Part shown: one piece after another, positions 34,062-43,130 of the stretch
Numbering within the stretch: position 1 is the stretch's first letter
Layout: each line of letters starts with the position of its first letter
From: Cytophagales bacterium
GTDB lineage: Bacteria; Bacteroidota; Bacteroidia; Cytophagales; Cyclobacteriaceae
DNA: 60,754 nt
Direction of reading: 5' to 3'
Assembly: GCA_016124425.1 (NCBI GenBank)
Contig: WGNT01000030.1
Span: 1-60,754, forward strand
Program-made: the position numbers and the translations under genes
The notes under the pieces: generated by a model
The model's database searches: none
What the model saw: only the letters and a program-made list of their open reading frames with translations
Told to the model about the DNA's origin: nothing

Positions 34062-36170
34062 TTATCTAACAAAGGCTGCTGCTACACCGCCATCCACGTT
34101 CAAAATATTTCCTGTACTCTTACTCAAGTCGCCACCAACAAAAGCGAAAACGCCCGCAGCGATATCAGCCGTACCGATGATTTCATTCATGATCGTCCGC
34201 TTTGCATAAAATGCCGGGAGTTCTTCTATGGCAATGCCATATGCCTTGGCTCTACCTGCGGCCCAAGCACCTTCCCAAATTTTACTTCCTTCAATAACCG
34301 CATCAGGATTTACCACATTCACCCGGATTTTATCTGGTCCAAGTTCCGCCGCTAACAATCTGCTCATATGAACTTGGGCAGCTTTGGCTGTCCCATAGCC
34401 GACATTGTTCGGCCCGGAAACCAATGCGTTTTTACTTGCAATGTTAATGATGTCCCCGCCTTTATTCTGTGCCCTGAGTATAGCTACGGCAGCTTTGGAA
34501 ACCGCAAATTGTCCTTTTACCAAAACATCCTGCAAGATGTCCCAATCCTTTTCAGTCGTTTGTTCAATGGGTTTGGAAATGGCAAGACCAGCGCAGTTCA
34601 CGATGATGTCCACTCCACCGAATTTGATTGTTGCTTCCTTCAGCGCGCGTTCGATATCCTCCATGCTCGTCACATCCATCAATGTTCCGGCGCCGGTATC
34701 TTTGTTGTATGTGGCTACAGCCGCATCCAGGTTTTCTTTATTGATATCTGTAATGAACACGCAGGCTCCTTCCGCGGCCAATCTATCCGCAATAGCTTTC
34801 CCGATACCGCCTGCACCTCCGGTAACGAAGGCAATTTTCCGTGACAAAGGCTGTTCTTTCGGCATACGCTGTAGCTTGGCTTCTTCAAGCAACCAATATT
34901 CAATGTCGAAAGCTTCTTGTAGCGGCAGGGAAACGTATTCTGAAATAGCCTCTGCACCTTTCATAACGTTGATCGCGTTGATGTAAAATTCGCTGGCAAC
35001 ACGGGAGGTTTGTTTGTTCTTCGCATAAGAGAACATGCCAACACCAGGCCATAAAATAACTACTGGGTTCGAATCCCTCATCCCTGGGCTGTTAGGCCGC
35101 TTGTGGTTCTCGTAGTAGGAGGCGTAATACTCTCGGTACTCCTGAAATGCCTCTTCCAAGTGTGATTTAATTGAGCTGATATCGCTTAGGTCTTGGTCTG
35201 CAGGAATGTCCAGCACCAATGGACGTATTTTCGTTCTTAAGAAGTGATCCGGACAACTTGTACCCAAAGGAGCGAGTTTGTCGATATCGTGGCTGTTTAT
35301 AAACTCAAGTACACGCTCGTCATCTGTAAAGGTTCCTACCATGCGGTCGTAGCTTGATGCGAGCCCTCTTAACAAGGGAGCAATTCTTGCGGCTTGATCT
35401 TTTCGTTGGTCACTTTCCAAGGACTTTACACGCTGTCCGCCGAAAACCGGCCGATTTTTGCCATAGTTGTCCTCTAGGTATTGTGAAGCTTTTTCGATGA
35501 CTTCAAGGCTATTTACGTAGCATTCGTAGGCGGTATCTCCCCAAGTAAACAAGCCATGGCCTCCAAGCATGATTCCGCGGATGCCAGGATTGTCGTTTAC
35601 TGCCTTTTCCAGTTTCAACGCGATGTCAAATCCTGGGCGCTGCCATGGAACCCACGCAATTTGTCCCTCAAAAAGATCTTCGGTAATTTTTTCTCCGTCT
35701 TTGGACGCTGCAATAGCGATCGCTGCATCGGGGTGCAGGTGATCAATATGCTTATAAGGTAAAAAAGCATGTAGAGGGGTATCTATAGATGGCGCTTTTG
35801 AATCCAAGTCATATATGCAGTGATTGAATAAGCCCACCATTTCGTCTTCAAACTCTAGGCCCCTGTAGACGTTTTTTAACGCATGCAACTTTTCTTGATA
35901 CAAACCGGCGAGCCCGCTCCGCTTAAGTGTACCTATATCTCCCCCAGATCCTTTGATCCACATGATTTCGGTTTCCTTCCTAGTAAGCGGATCAACTTCC
36001 ATCGTCTTGCAGCTAGTGTTGCCTCCCCCGTAGTTTGTAATCCTCAAATCAGAGCCCAAAATGTTGGAACGGTACAGCAGCAACGCCACTTGATCGTCTC
36101 CCAGCTCTTTCTCCTTTTCCTTATCCCAAAGGTAATTTACGTGCTTAAAGTTTCTATCTAAGACTGACAT
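34062..36170 (-). CDS. Bifunctional rhamnulose-1-phosphate aldolase / lactaldehyde dehydrogenase
   Basis: This 702-residue protein is taken from ATG 36170; a 22-codon extension to a TTG is unlikely. The N-terminal half is a class II aldolase/adducin domain (GGGNTSCK; zinc-type histidines in YKHIDHLHPDAA; GGHGLFTWG). The C-terminal 250 residues are an SDR domain (AFVTGGAGGIGKAIADRLA; YGTAKAAQ with catalytic Tyr/Lys). In characterised relatives the aldolase half yields DHAP and L-lactaldehyde and the SDR half oxidises lactaldehyde to L-lactate. It is the promoter-proximal gene of the aldolase-isomerase-kinase-esterase set. Confidence 0.9.
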   Translation of the reverse strand: MSVLDRNFKHVNYLWDKEKEKELGDDQVALLLYRSNILGSDLRITNYGGGNTSCKTMEVDPLTRKETEIMWIKGSGGDIGTLKRSGLAGLYQEKLHALKNVYRGLEFEDEMVGLFNHCIYDLDSKAPSIDTPLHAFLPYKHIDHLHPDAAIAIAASKDGEKITEDLFEGQIAWVPWQRPGFDIALKLEKAVNDNPGIRGIMLGGHGLFTWGDTAYECYVNSLEVIEKASQYLEDNYGKNRPVFGGQRVKSLESDQRKDQAARIAPLLRGLASSYDRMVGTFTDDERVLEFINSHDIDKLAPLGTSCPDHFLRTKIRPLVLDIPADQDLSDISSIKSHLEEAFQEYREYYASYYENHKRPNSPGMRDSNPVVILWPGVGMFSYAKNKQTSRVASEFYINAINVMKGAEAISEYVSLPLQEAFDIEYWLLEEAKLQRMPKEQPLSRKIAFVTGGAGGIGKAIADRLAAEGACVFITDINKENLDAAVATYNKDTGAGTLMDVTSMEDIERALKEATIKFGGVDIIVNCAGLAISKPIEQTTEKDWDILQDVLVKGQFAVSKAAVAILRAQNKGGDIINIASKNALVSGPNNVGYGTAKAAQVHMSRLLAAELGPDKIRVNVVNPDAVIEGSKIWEGAWAAGRAKAYGIAIEELPAFYAKRTIMNEIIGTADIAAGVFAFVGGDLSKSTGNILNVDGGVAAAFVR

Positions 36171-36387
36171 ATATGAATTTAGTTGTGTATAGTTAAGGTT
36201 TGGTTTAGGCGAATATAAGGTATCATGGGCCGTCAACTATCCTGTTCTGTGCTGTAATGAGACTAAATTAACTAAAGATGCTAGTAATTCTGGTTCAAAA
36301 ATACGCATTGGAAACGGGAAAGGTATAATAATTTAATTGTTTTATACTGTCATCGGCTATCAGCATACTAGGGCATTTTCGCTCGAT

Positions 36388-37155
36388 TTAGCTATAAGGA
36401 GATGGGCTTGTAGATGTCCACCCACCGTCGATTACAAGACTTTGGCCTGTGATGTGCCGGGCATTTGCGGATACCAAAAAAGCTACCGCATGGGCGATAT
36501 CTTCTGGATAGGCCGGTTTTCCTAGCGGGGTAATATTCGACCAGATTCCGACAAAATCCTCCTGCATAGATGTCCGTTCGGTAACAGTCGCACCTGGCGC
36601 TACAGCATTCACGGTAATGCCATATTGGGAGAGTTCTACAACCAGTGTTTTCGCCAATAGCTCTAAACCGGCTTTTGTCATGCCATAGGCCGCGAGGTTT
36701 TTGTGGGCCTGATGTCCGGTTACAGATGACATAAACAAAATGGCACCTCCCGTACCCTGCCTGATCATCTGCTTGGATGCAGCTTGGGCCAAGAAAAAGC
36801 TTCCTCCCAAATTTAACTGCGTGACTTTCTTGAAATCGTCGGGACTAAAGGAGAGGAACTCACCATAGATGGTTATCCCCGCATTTGGGATGGCTATAGT
36901 AAGTGCACCGAAATGCTCCACAGCGGTATCTACCATACGCTGTATAAATTCAGGATCCGAGGCATCGCCTGCAAGCCCAATACAGGATTGCGGAAAAGCG
37001 CTGTTAATTTTAGAAACAGCTTCGGCAGTTAATGTGGGGGCCAGGTCGTTGAGGACAACCTTGACACCGGATTTTGCCAGTTCGTGTGCGATGGCCAGGC
37101 CAATACCTACCCCTGCCCCGGTGACGATTGCCACCTCCAGCGTATTCTTACTCAT
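36388..37155 (-). CDS. SDR-family oxidoreductase, sugar dehydrogenase-like
   Basis: This 255-residue classical SDR has the NAD(P) motif TGAGVGIG, the PNAG motif, catalytic Ser in MSSVTG and Y-x-x-x-K in YGMTKAGLELLAKT. It ends ITGQSLVIDGGWTS. It resembles glucose/rhamnose/fucose 1-dehydrogenases. It lies 86 bp after the IlvD/Edd gene and 217 bp before the fused aldolase gene. By context it oxidises an aldose to its lactone, feeding the dehydratase; the particular sugar is not proven. Confidence 0.88.
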   Translation of the reverse strand: MSKNTLEVAIVTGAGVGIGLAIAHELAKSGVKVVLNDLAPTLTAEAVSKINSAFPQSCIGLAGDASDPEFIQRMVDTAVEHFGALTIAIPNAGITIYGEFLSFSPDDFKKVTQLNLGGSFFLAQAASKQMIRQGTGGAILFMSSVTGHQAHKNLAAYGMTKAGLELLAKTLVVELSQYGITVNAVAPGATVTERTSMQEDFVGIWSNITPLGKPAYPEDIAHAVAFLVSANARHITGQSLVIDGGWTSTSPSPYS

Positions 37156-37241
37156 AAAATCATGCTCGTTGATAGTTGAGAAAAGCGTCGGTCTTGGATG
37201 ACTGGGAATAGCTAACAGAGACCGACGCCAGTGACTCGAAT

Positions 37242-38957
37242 TTAATGGGAATCCTTGTTGACCTCACTGCCTGAACTGCCCCGTAGAAAATCCAGGTCTG
37301 CACCTAGGTTAGCTTGTTCTACATGCTTGATATACAATCCGACGTACCCTCTTTCGACAAGGGGTGCGGGTCTTTTCCAAGCCGCTTTTCGTTGGATAAG
37401 TTCCTCATCGGAAACTAAGACGTTGAGTTTTCTATTGTAGACGTCAAGTTCTATCATGTCGCCTGTCTGAACTACTGCAAAGTTACCCCCTTCTGTAGAT
37501 TCGGGGGTGGCATGAAGTACTACGGTGCCGAAGCCTGTTCCGCTCATCCTTCCGTCAGAAATCCGCACCATATCGGTAATGCCTTTAGCTAGTAATTTTG
37601 GAGGCAAACCCATATTCCCTACCTCTGGCATACCCGGATAACCTCTTGGACCTACATTCTTAAGAATCATTACCGATGTCTCGTCAATTTCAAGCTCTGG
37701 ATCATCGATTTTGTTTTTATAATCATCGATGTCGTCAAATACTACCGCTCTGCCGGTATGACGCATGAGTTCTGGGGTTGCAGCGGATGGCTTGATGATG
37801 GCGCCTGTCTCACAAAGGTTTCCTTTTAGCACAACGATACCAGAAGTCGGGTTGAATGGCTTATCAATTCCAGAAATAACTTCCTCGTTATAGTTGAAGA
37901 ATATGGCATTTACCTCGCCGATTCCCCTACCTGTGACGGTGATGGAGTCGTTGTTCAGGTGGTCCTTCAGCTGCCTGATGATGGGAGGTAACCCACCGGC
38001 GTAGTAGAAGTCCTCCATAAAGTATTTACCTGAAGGCTGTAGGTTAGCCATTAGCGGAATATTTTGGGAAAATGTATCAAAATCCTCCAACTTCAGGTCA
38101 ACGCCGATTCTTCCTGCTATTGCCAATAAATGGATCACAAAATTGGTGGATCCTCCAATGGCCGCATTTACCATGATGGAGTTTTCAAAAGCCTCACGGG
38201 TAAGGATATCACTGGGTTTAATGTCTTTTTCCACCATCTTGACGATTTCCATCCCGGATAAGTGCGCAATAATCTTTCGACCGGTATCGGGTGCTGGTAT
38301 GGCCGCGTTTCCGGGAAGGGTAAGTCCGAGCGCCTCTACCATACAGGCCATGGTGGATGCAGTTCCCATCACCCCACAGTGTCCGTCACTACGACATAGT
38401 CCCCTTTCTGCCTCAAAAAGCTCCTCTTGGTTCATCTTACCAGACCGCCAATCTTCGCTAAAGCGCCATATATCGCTGGTGCTAATCCCTCGGCCCCTGT
38501 ATCGTCCAGTGAGCATAGGTCCGCCCGAAACAACAATAGTTGGAATATTCACGCTACAGGCTCCCATAACGAGGGAGGGAGTGGTCTTGTCACAGCCGCA
38601 AAGCAATACAACGCCGTCCAGTGGATTGGCACGGATGGATTCTTCTGTATCCATGCTAGCCAAATTCCGAAACAGCATGGCTGTAGGTTTCATCACAGTC
38701 TCTCCAAGGGACATCACGGGAAACTCCACAGGATACCCTCCGGCCTCTAAAACCCCCTTTTTGACAAATTCAGCTAACTCCCTAAAATGGGAATTACAAG
38801 GGGTCAATTCAGACCACGTATTGCATATTCCGATAATGGGCTTACCCGCCATTTCATGGGTTGGGATTCCCTGTTTTTGAAACCACGACCTGTATAATAA
38901 TCCGTCTTTACCAGTCTTGCCAAACCAGCCTTGGCTTCTTCTTTTTGATTCTCTCAT
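37242..38957 (-). CDS. IlvD/Edd family sugar-acid dehydratase
   Basis: This 571-residue protein has Fe-S cysteines in ICNTWSELTPC, LLCGCDKTTPSLVMG and SDGHCGVMGTASTM. The SDGHCGVMGTAS form is typical of aldonate dehydratases (arabinonate, xylonate, rhamnonate-type) rather than branched-chain DHAD. Predicted reaction: aldonate to 2-keto-3-deoxy-aldonate. It precedes the SDR gene in the same direction, so dehydrogenase plus dehydratase would form an oxidative sugar route. No keto-deoxy aldolase is adjacent; a DapA-family gene at 49745-50671 is a distant candidate. Confidence 0.9.
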   Translation of the reverse strand: MRESKRRSQGWFGKTGKDGLLYRSWFQKQGIPTHEMAGKPIIGICNTWSELTPCNSHFRELAEFVKKGVLEAGGYPVEFPVMSLGETVMKPTAMLFRNLASMDTEESIRANPLDGVVLLCGCDKTTPSLVMGACSVNIPTIVVSGGPMLTGRYRGRGISTSDIWRFSEDWRSGKMNQEELFEAERGLCRSDGHCGVMGTASTMACMVEALGLTLPGNAAIPAPDTGRKIIAHLSGMEIVKMVEKDIKPSDILTREAFENSIMVNAAIGGSTNFVIHLLAIAGRIGVDLKLEDFDTFSQNIPLMANLQPSGKYFMEDFYYAGGLPPIIRQLKDHLNNDSITVTGRGIGEVNAIFFNYNEEVISGIDKPFNPTSGIVVLKGNLCETGAIIKPSAATPELMRHTGRAVVFDDIDDYKNKIDDPELEIDETSVMILKNVGPRGYPGMPEVGNMGLPPKLLAKGITDMVRISDGRMSGTGFGTVVLHATPESTEGGNFAVVQTGDMIELDVYNRKLNVLVSDEELIQRKAAWKRPAPLVERGYVGLYIKHVEQANLGADLDFLRGSSGSEVNKDSH

Positions 38958-39211
38958 ACTGTGATGGTTATTTTTCTTTTAAAGGTTTAATTCCACTATT
39001 GACCGCTTATAAACGGGACCTATGGTAACAGGCCGTTTAACTCAAGAGAACAGATGAGGCGTTTGGGCCGTTTTTGCGGTATCAGGTTGGCGGTTGTTAG
39101 CCCGAAATTAAAATTTTATTTGATAAAATCCACGGAAATAAATTTTCAATAAAAAGTTGTTCCCTATATTAGGATGCTAAAAAACAATAACACACCAATA
39201 AGTAATCTATA

Positions 39212-40954
39212 ATGAGTTTTCAAATCAAATCATCGGCCGAAGTATATGATGCTATTATTGTAGGATCAGGTGCGGGAGGGGGTATGGCCAGCAAAATCTT
39301 GTCTGAGGCAGGGTTAAGCGTAGCTGTGGTAGAAGCAGGAAGTGACTTCGATCCTGCACTGGAAGAATACCGTACCCAAATGCGTTTTCCCTGGGAATCT
39401 CCCCGTAGAGGGGCAAGTACTGTACGCGCATTCGGCGATTTCGATGCGGCGTACGGAGGCTGGGAGATTGAAGGAGAACCCTATACCCGCAAGGATGGAA
39501 CTCAGTTTGATTGGTTTCGTGCGCGAATGCTGGGTGGCCGTACAAATCACTGGGGAAGAATTTCCCTGCGTTTTGGTCCCGATGATTTCAAACGAAAAAG
39601 TATTGATGGTCTCGGGGACGATTGGCCGATCGGGTATGAAGATGTGAAACCCTATTATGACCGTGTGGATAAAATCGTTGGGGTCTTTGGCAGCAAGGAA
39701 GGCATCAGGAATGAACCTGATGGGTATTTTCTTCCACCGCCGAAGCCGAGATTGCATGAACTTGCCTTTATGAAAGGGGGAAAGAAAATCAATCTTCCCG
39801 TAATCCCTTCTAGGATCTCCGTACTTACCCGCCCTGTCAACAATGAGCGAGGCGTTTGCTTCTTCTGTGCCCAATGCAACCGGGCTTGTCAGGTTTATGC
39901 CGATTTTTCTGCAGGCACGGTGTTGGTAAAGCCGGCTATTAAAAAGGGTCATTTAGACCTTTATACGTACGCCATGGTAAGGAAAGTCACCACTAATGAA
40001 CAAGGCGAGGCTACCGGAATTTCCTATGTCAGCAAGGTGGATATGCAGGAATATAAGCTTAAAGCTCGGGTTGTTGTTCTCGGTGCGTCAGCTTGCGAAA
40101 CTGCCCGCATTATGATGAACTCGAAATCAAGCAGACATCCCAATGGGCTCTCGAACAGCAGCGGGACACTTGGAAGGTACCTCCACGATTCAACAGGAGC
40201 AAGTAGGTCTGCCTTGGTTCCCGAATTTCTGGGAAGAGACAAGTACAACGAGGACGGAACAGGTTCCATGCACGTATATACACCTTGGTGGTTGGACAAT
40301 AAAAAATTGGACTTTCCGCGAGGATACCACCTCGAATTTGGCGGAGGCATGCGCATGCCGAACTACGGCTTTGGATTTGGTATGGAGAGTATGCGGCAAA
40401 ATATCACCAATGAATTCGGAAATCCCGGAACAAATGGTGGCTACGGAGCGGGTCTAAAAAAGGATATCCGTAGCGTCTACGGCGCCACTATAGGCATCGC
40501 CGGTCGGGGAGAAAGTGTGCCCCAATATGACAACTATTGCGAAATCGATCCCAACGTGGTAGATAAATTCGGGATTCCCGTGTTGCGATTTCATTATAAT
40601 TGGACAGAACACGAAGTGAAGCAGGCTAAGCATATGCAGGATACCTTCGAGGAGATATTCACGGCCATGGGTGCAAAAATCCTGGGCAACAAGCCGGGTG
40701 CCGATACCCAATACGGACTAGCCGCACCCGGAAGGATAATTCACGAAGTGGGTACTTCCCGTATGGGCGACGATCCGAAAACCTCTGTGCTTAACAAGTA
40801 TTCCCAAGCCCATGAGTGTAAAAATGTATTTGTGGTGGACGCAGGATCCTTTGTCTCCCAAGCCGACAAAAATCCCACTTGGACGATTATGGCGCTCTCT
40901 ATCCGTACGTCTGAATACATTATTGATCAGCTGAATAAGAAAAATATTGGCTGA
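39212..40954 (+). CDS. GMC-family FAD-dependent oxidoreductase
   Basis: This 580-residue protein has an FAD-binding motif (IIVGSGAGGGMASKIL, about 15-30), GGRTNHWGR and a C-terminal GMC_oxred_C domain (HEVGTSRMGDDP, VVDAGSFVSQADKNPTWTIM). It resembles the gluconate-dehydrogenase-like GMC proteins common in Bacteroidota. It has no signal peptide. It diverges from the aldonate dehydratase gene (254-bp shared region), suggesting joint control and a role in oxidising a sugar or sugar acid. A terminator follows. Confidence 0.9.
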   Translation: MSFQIKSSAEVYDAIIVGSGAGGGMASKILSEAGLSVAVVEAGSDFDPALEEYRTQMRFPWESPRRGASTVRAFGDFDAAYGGWEIEGEPYTRKDGTQFDWFRARMLGGRTNHWGRISLRFGPDDFKRKSIDGLGDDWPIGYEDVKPYYDRVDKIVGVFGSKEGIRNEPDGYFLPPPKPRLHELAFMKGGKKINLPVIPSRISVLTRPVNNERGVCFFCAQCNRACQVYADFSAGTVLVKPAIKKGHLDLYTYAMVRKVTTNEQGEATGISYVSKVDMQEYKLKARVVVLGASACETARIMMNSKSSRHPNGLSNSSGTLGRYLHDSTGASRSALVPEFLGRDKYNEDGTGSMHVYTPWWLDNKKLDFPRGYHLEFGGGMRMPNYGFGFGMESMRQNITNEFGNPGTNGGYGAGLKKDIRSVYGATIGIAGRGESVPQYDNYCEIDPNVVDKFGIPVLRFHYNWTEHEVKQAKHMQDTFEEIFTAMGAKILGNKPGADTQYGLAAPGRIIHEVGTSRMGDDPKTSVLNKYSQAHECKNVFVVDAGSFVSQADKNPTWTIMALSIRTSEYIIDQLNKKNIG

Positions 40955-41002
40955 AATAGGCCTGATGTCATTGGATTAATGCTTTAATGATGTATTGACT
41001 AA

Positions 41003-41031
41003 ATCCCCGAAAGCCATTCGGGGATTTTTTT
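41003..41031 (+). terminator. Rho-independent terminator of the GMC gene
   Basis: A 9-bp stem ATCCCCGAA/TTCGGGGAT with a 5-nt loop runs into seven T, about 50 bp past the stop. Confidence 0.9.
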
Positions 41032-41475
41032 GTACCGTGTAACCGTTGCTTCTGCCTCTTGTTAGAAGTTTTTTTGATAATTACTTGCTGGCCTAGTTTC
41101 CCAACAATGACTCCAAAATCCACATTTGCCATTTTAATGGGTTTGAATTTTACTAGACTAGCAGGTTGAAAAGGCTGTTTAATGTATCGTAGGCTAACTA
41201 GCATTCAAAAACTTAATCAGCTTTTTCCACAGCCTAATGCTAGACCCTAGCTTAATACGCCCTTGTTTCTTGATTTATGTGCGCGCTCCACAATTTAGGG
41301 CTGATTGATTACGGCTTAGTATGACCTAATGGGTAATCGCCTATTTCCGTTCAGCTGTACCTTATCGATTTCCAAAACATGCCTTCAATTTAGGCCTATA
41401 GCCGAAATTAACGATATCAGCCGAATTTGATATTTTCTCCTTGTAAATCGAACATTAAATGTTATAATTGCAAGG
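41032..41475. other. Intergenic stretch without recognised features
   Basis: After the GMC terminator about 440 bp precede the ATPase gene. I see no credible gene, tRNA or strong inverted repeat. A 78-codon minus-strand frame (40968-41204) crosses the terminator and looks spurious. The sequence is AT-rich close to 41476, where a promoter would be expected. Confidence 0.5.
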
Positions 41476-42657
41476 ATGATTGCACGAAAAGCACAAGCGG
41501 AGATAATGGATTTGCTGGAGGAATATCCGGCAGTTGGCGTTTTAGGGCCAAGGCAGGTAGGCAAAACTACCTTGGCTGAAACGATTGCCTCCTCCCTAAA
41601 CCCAGATCCTATATACCTCGATCTGGAGAGCCCTACGGATCTTGCTAAATTGCACGATCCGGAAAGCTATCTGGATTTGCATAGCGGTAAACTTATTATT
41701 CTCGATGAAGTGCAGCGGGCGCCTGAACTGTTTGCTGTCCTGCGGGGAGTAATCGACCGTCGTAGGAGACAAGGGCACCGTGTTGGTCAATTTCTGATTT
41801 TAGGCTCTGCTTCCCTCGATTTGTTGCAACAGTCCTCAGAATCCTTGGCCGGGCGTATTGCTTACAAAGAATTATCCGGTATTACCGTTGATGAACTCGC
41901 TGATACGATAGATCTGGAAACGCTGTGGCTTAGGGGTGGCTTTCCTGACAGTTGTTTGGCCCGCAATGACACAGCTAGTCTGCGTTGGCGATTGAACTTT
42001 ATCACCACTTATCTGGAACGGGACGTGCCGCAATTTGGCCCGAGAATACCCGCCAATACGCTCCGAAAGCTATGGACCATGCTAGCGCATGGCCAATCCG
42101 GCCAGTTGAATATCGCGCAGCTCGGGGCGAGCCTCGGCGTAGCTTCACCTACGGCAAAGCGTTATATTGCGCTTTTAGAAGATTTGTTGCTAGTGAGAAC
42201 ATTATTGCCTTGGTCAGGAAATGTTGGAAAACGGCTGGTGAAATCTCCAAAGGTATATATTCGGGATAGCGGGATCACACATGCCTTGCTCAATCTTACC
42301 ACGCTGGATGACCTCTTGGGACACCCAGTCGCCGGGGCGAGCTGGGAGGGGTTTGTTATAGAAAATTTGTTGTCCTGTCTGCCTGTAGGGGCAACGCCAT
42401 GGTTTTACCGTACCTCCGCAGGAGCCGAAATTGACCTAGTGATTGAACAGAGTAAAAAGCAGTTGATAGCGATAGAGATCAAAAGGTCGCTGGCACCGAC
42501 GGTTTCGAAAGGATTTTACTTGGGATGTGAAGACATCGGGGCGACCCATCGGTATGTTGTCTATCCCGGAAAGGAACGCTTCCCAATCGGCAAGGAAATT
42601 TCCGCTATTTCTTTAGTTGGAATGATGGAAATGCTGAAGGAAATAAAGGCATATTGA
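41476..42657 (+). CDS. AAA-type ATP-binding protein with DUF4143 domain
   Basis: This 393-residue protein has Walker A GPRQVGKTT (about 24-32) and Walker B LIILDEVQRAP (about 74-84). A winged-helix-like middle and a C-terminal DUF4143 nuclease-like region follow, with AGAEIDLVIEQ and IAIEIKRS resembling a PD-(D/E)xK core (E..D, E.K). The family is widespread, often horizontally acquired, and its function is unsettled. It precedes the HipBA module by 164 bp in the same direction. Confidence 0.9.
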   Translation: MIARKAQAEIMDLLEEYPAVGVLGPRQVGKTTLAETIASSLNPDPIYLDLESPTDLAKLHDPESYLDLHSGKLIILDEVQRAPELFAVLRGVIDRRRRQGHRVGQFLILGSASLDLLQQSSESLAGRIAYKELSGITVDELADTIDLETLWLRGGFPDSCLARNDTASLRWRLNFITTYLERDVPQFGPRIPANTLRKLWTMLAHGQSGQLNIAQLGASLGVASPTAKRYIALLEDLLLVRTLLPWSGNVGKRLVKSPKVYIRDSGITHALLNLTTLDDLLGHPVAGASWEGFVIENLLSCLPVGATPWFYRTSAGAEIDLVIEQSKKQLIAIEIKRSLAPTVSKGFYLGCEDIGATHRYVVYPGKERFPIGKEISAISLVGMMEMLKEIKAY

Positions 42658-42765
42658 AGTTCAGATTGATTAGGCAAAATTAGTTGACTGAGATAGGTGT
42701 AGGCTGCAATACATCTCCCTATCAAAAGGAATTTGCGATTCCCATTTTTTCCGAGCTATAATTCC

Positions 42766-42819
42766 TATATTTGTAATACTATGATAGTAGTAATAGACAA
42801 AAAAAGGTATTAATTAATA
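42766..42819 (+). promoter_or_regulatory. hipBA promoter/operator region
   Basis: A -7 element TATATTTG (42766-42773) matches the consensus. It is followed by TACTA-TGA-TAGTA (42777-42789) and the perfect 12-bp palindrome TATTAATTAATA (42808-42819), directly before the hipB ATG at 42822. Palindromes here are plausible HipB operators for autoregulation. No good -33 element is seen. Confidence 0.45.
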
Positions 42820-42821
42820 TA

Positions 42822-43130
42822 ATGGTATCACTTATTTCTCCAGCGAAAGCACAGCAAAAAATAGCGCAGAGCGTTAGGGAAAGAAGGTTATTGTCGGAGC
42901 TGACCCAAGAGGGCTTGTCCGAGCGTTCCGGTGTTCCATTGGCTACCTTACGAAAATTTGAGCAAAAGGGCCTTATATCGCTGGAATCCTTACTGAAATT
43001 GCTTTTGGTAGTTGGAGGGTTGGAAGAACTAACGGATGCCCTGAAACCTCCAATTCCAACATATACTTCAATCGAAGAGGTCTTGAAGGATAATAGCAAA
43101 AATACCCGAAAAAGAGGACGCAGAAAATGA
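42822..43130 (+). CDS. hipB: HipB-type antitoxin, HTH DNA-binding protein
   Basis: This 102-residue XRE-like protein has an HTH at about residues 27-55 (LTQEGLSERSGVPLATLRKF). A charged basic tail (KNTRKRGRRK) follows. It overlaps the hipA start by 4 bp (ATGA), the usual antitoxin-first coupling. It is expected to neutralise HipA and repress its own promoter. Confidence 0.85.
   Translation: MVSLISPAKAQQKIAQSVRERRLLSELTQEGLSERSGVPLATLRKFEQKGLISLESLLKLLLVVGGLEELTDALKPPIPTYTSIEEVLKDNSKNTRKRGRRK

Noticed and set aside
34368-34986. Long plus-strand frames opposite the fused aldolase gene
   Set aside because: They are antisense shadows of a gene with strong domain evidence in its own frame.
40968-41204. 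78-codon minus-strand frame after the GMC gene
   Set aside because: It runs through the terminator hairpin of the opposite gene, has no recognisable domain and no ribosome-binding site that stands out.
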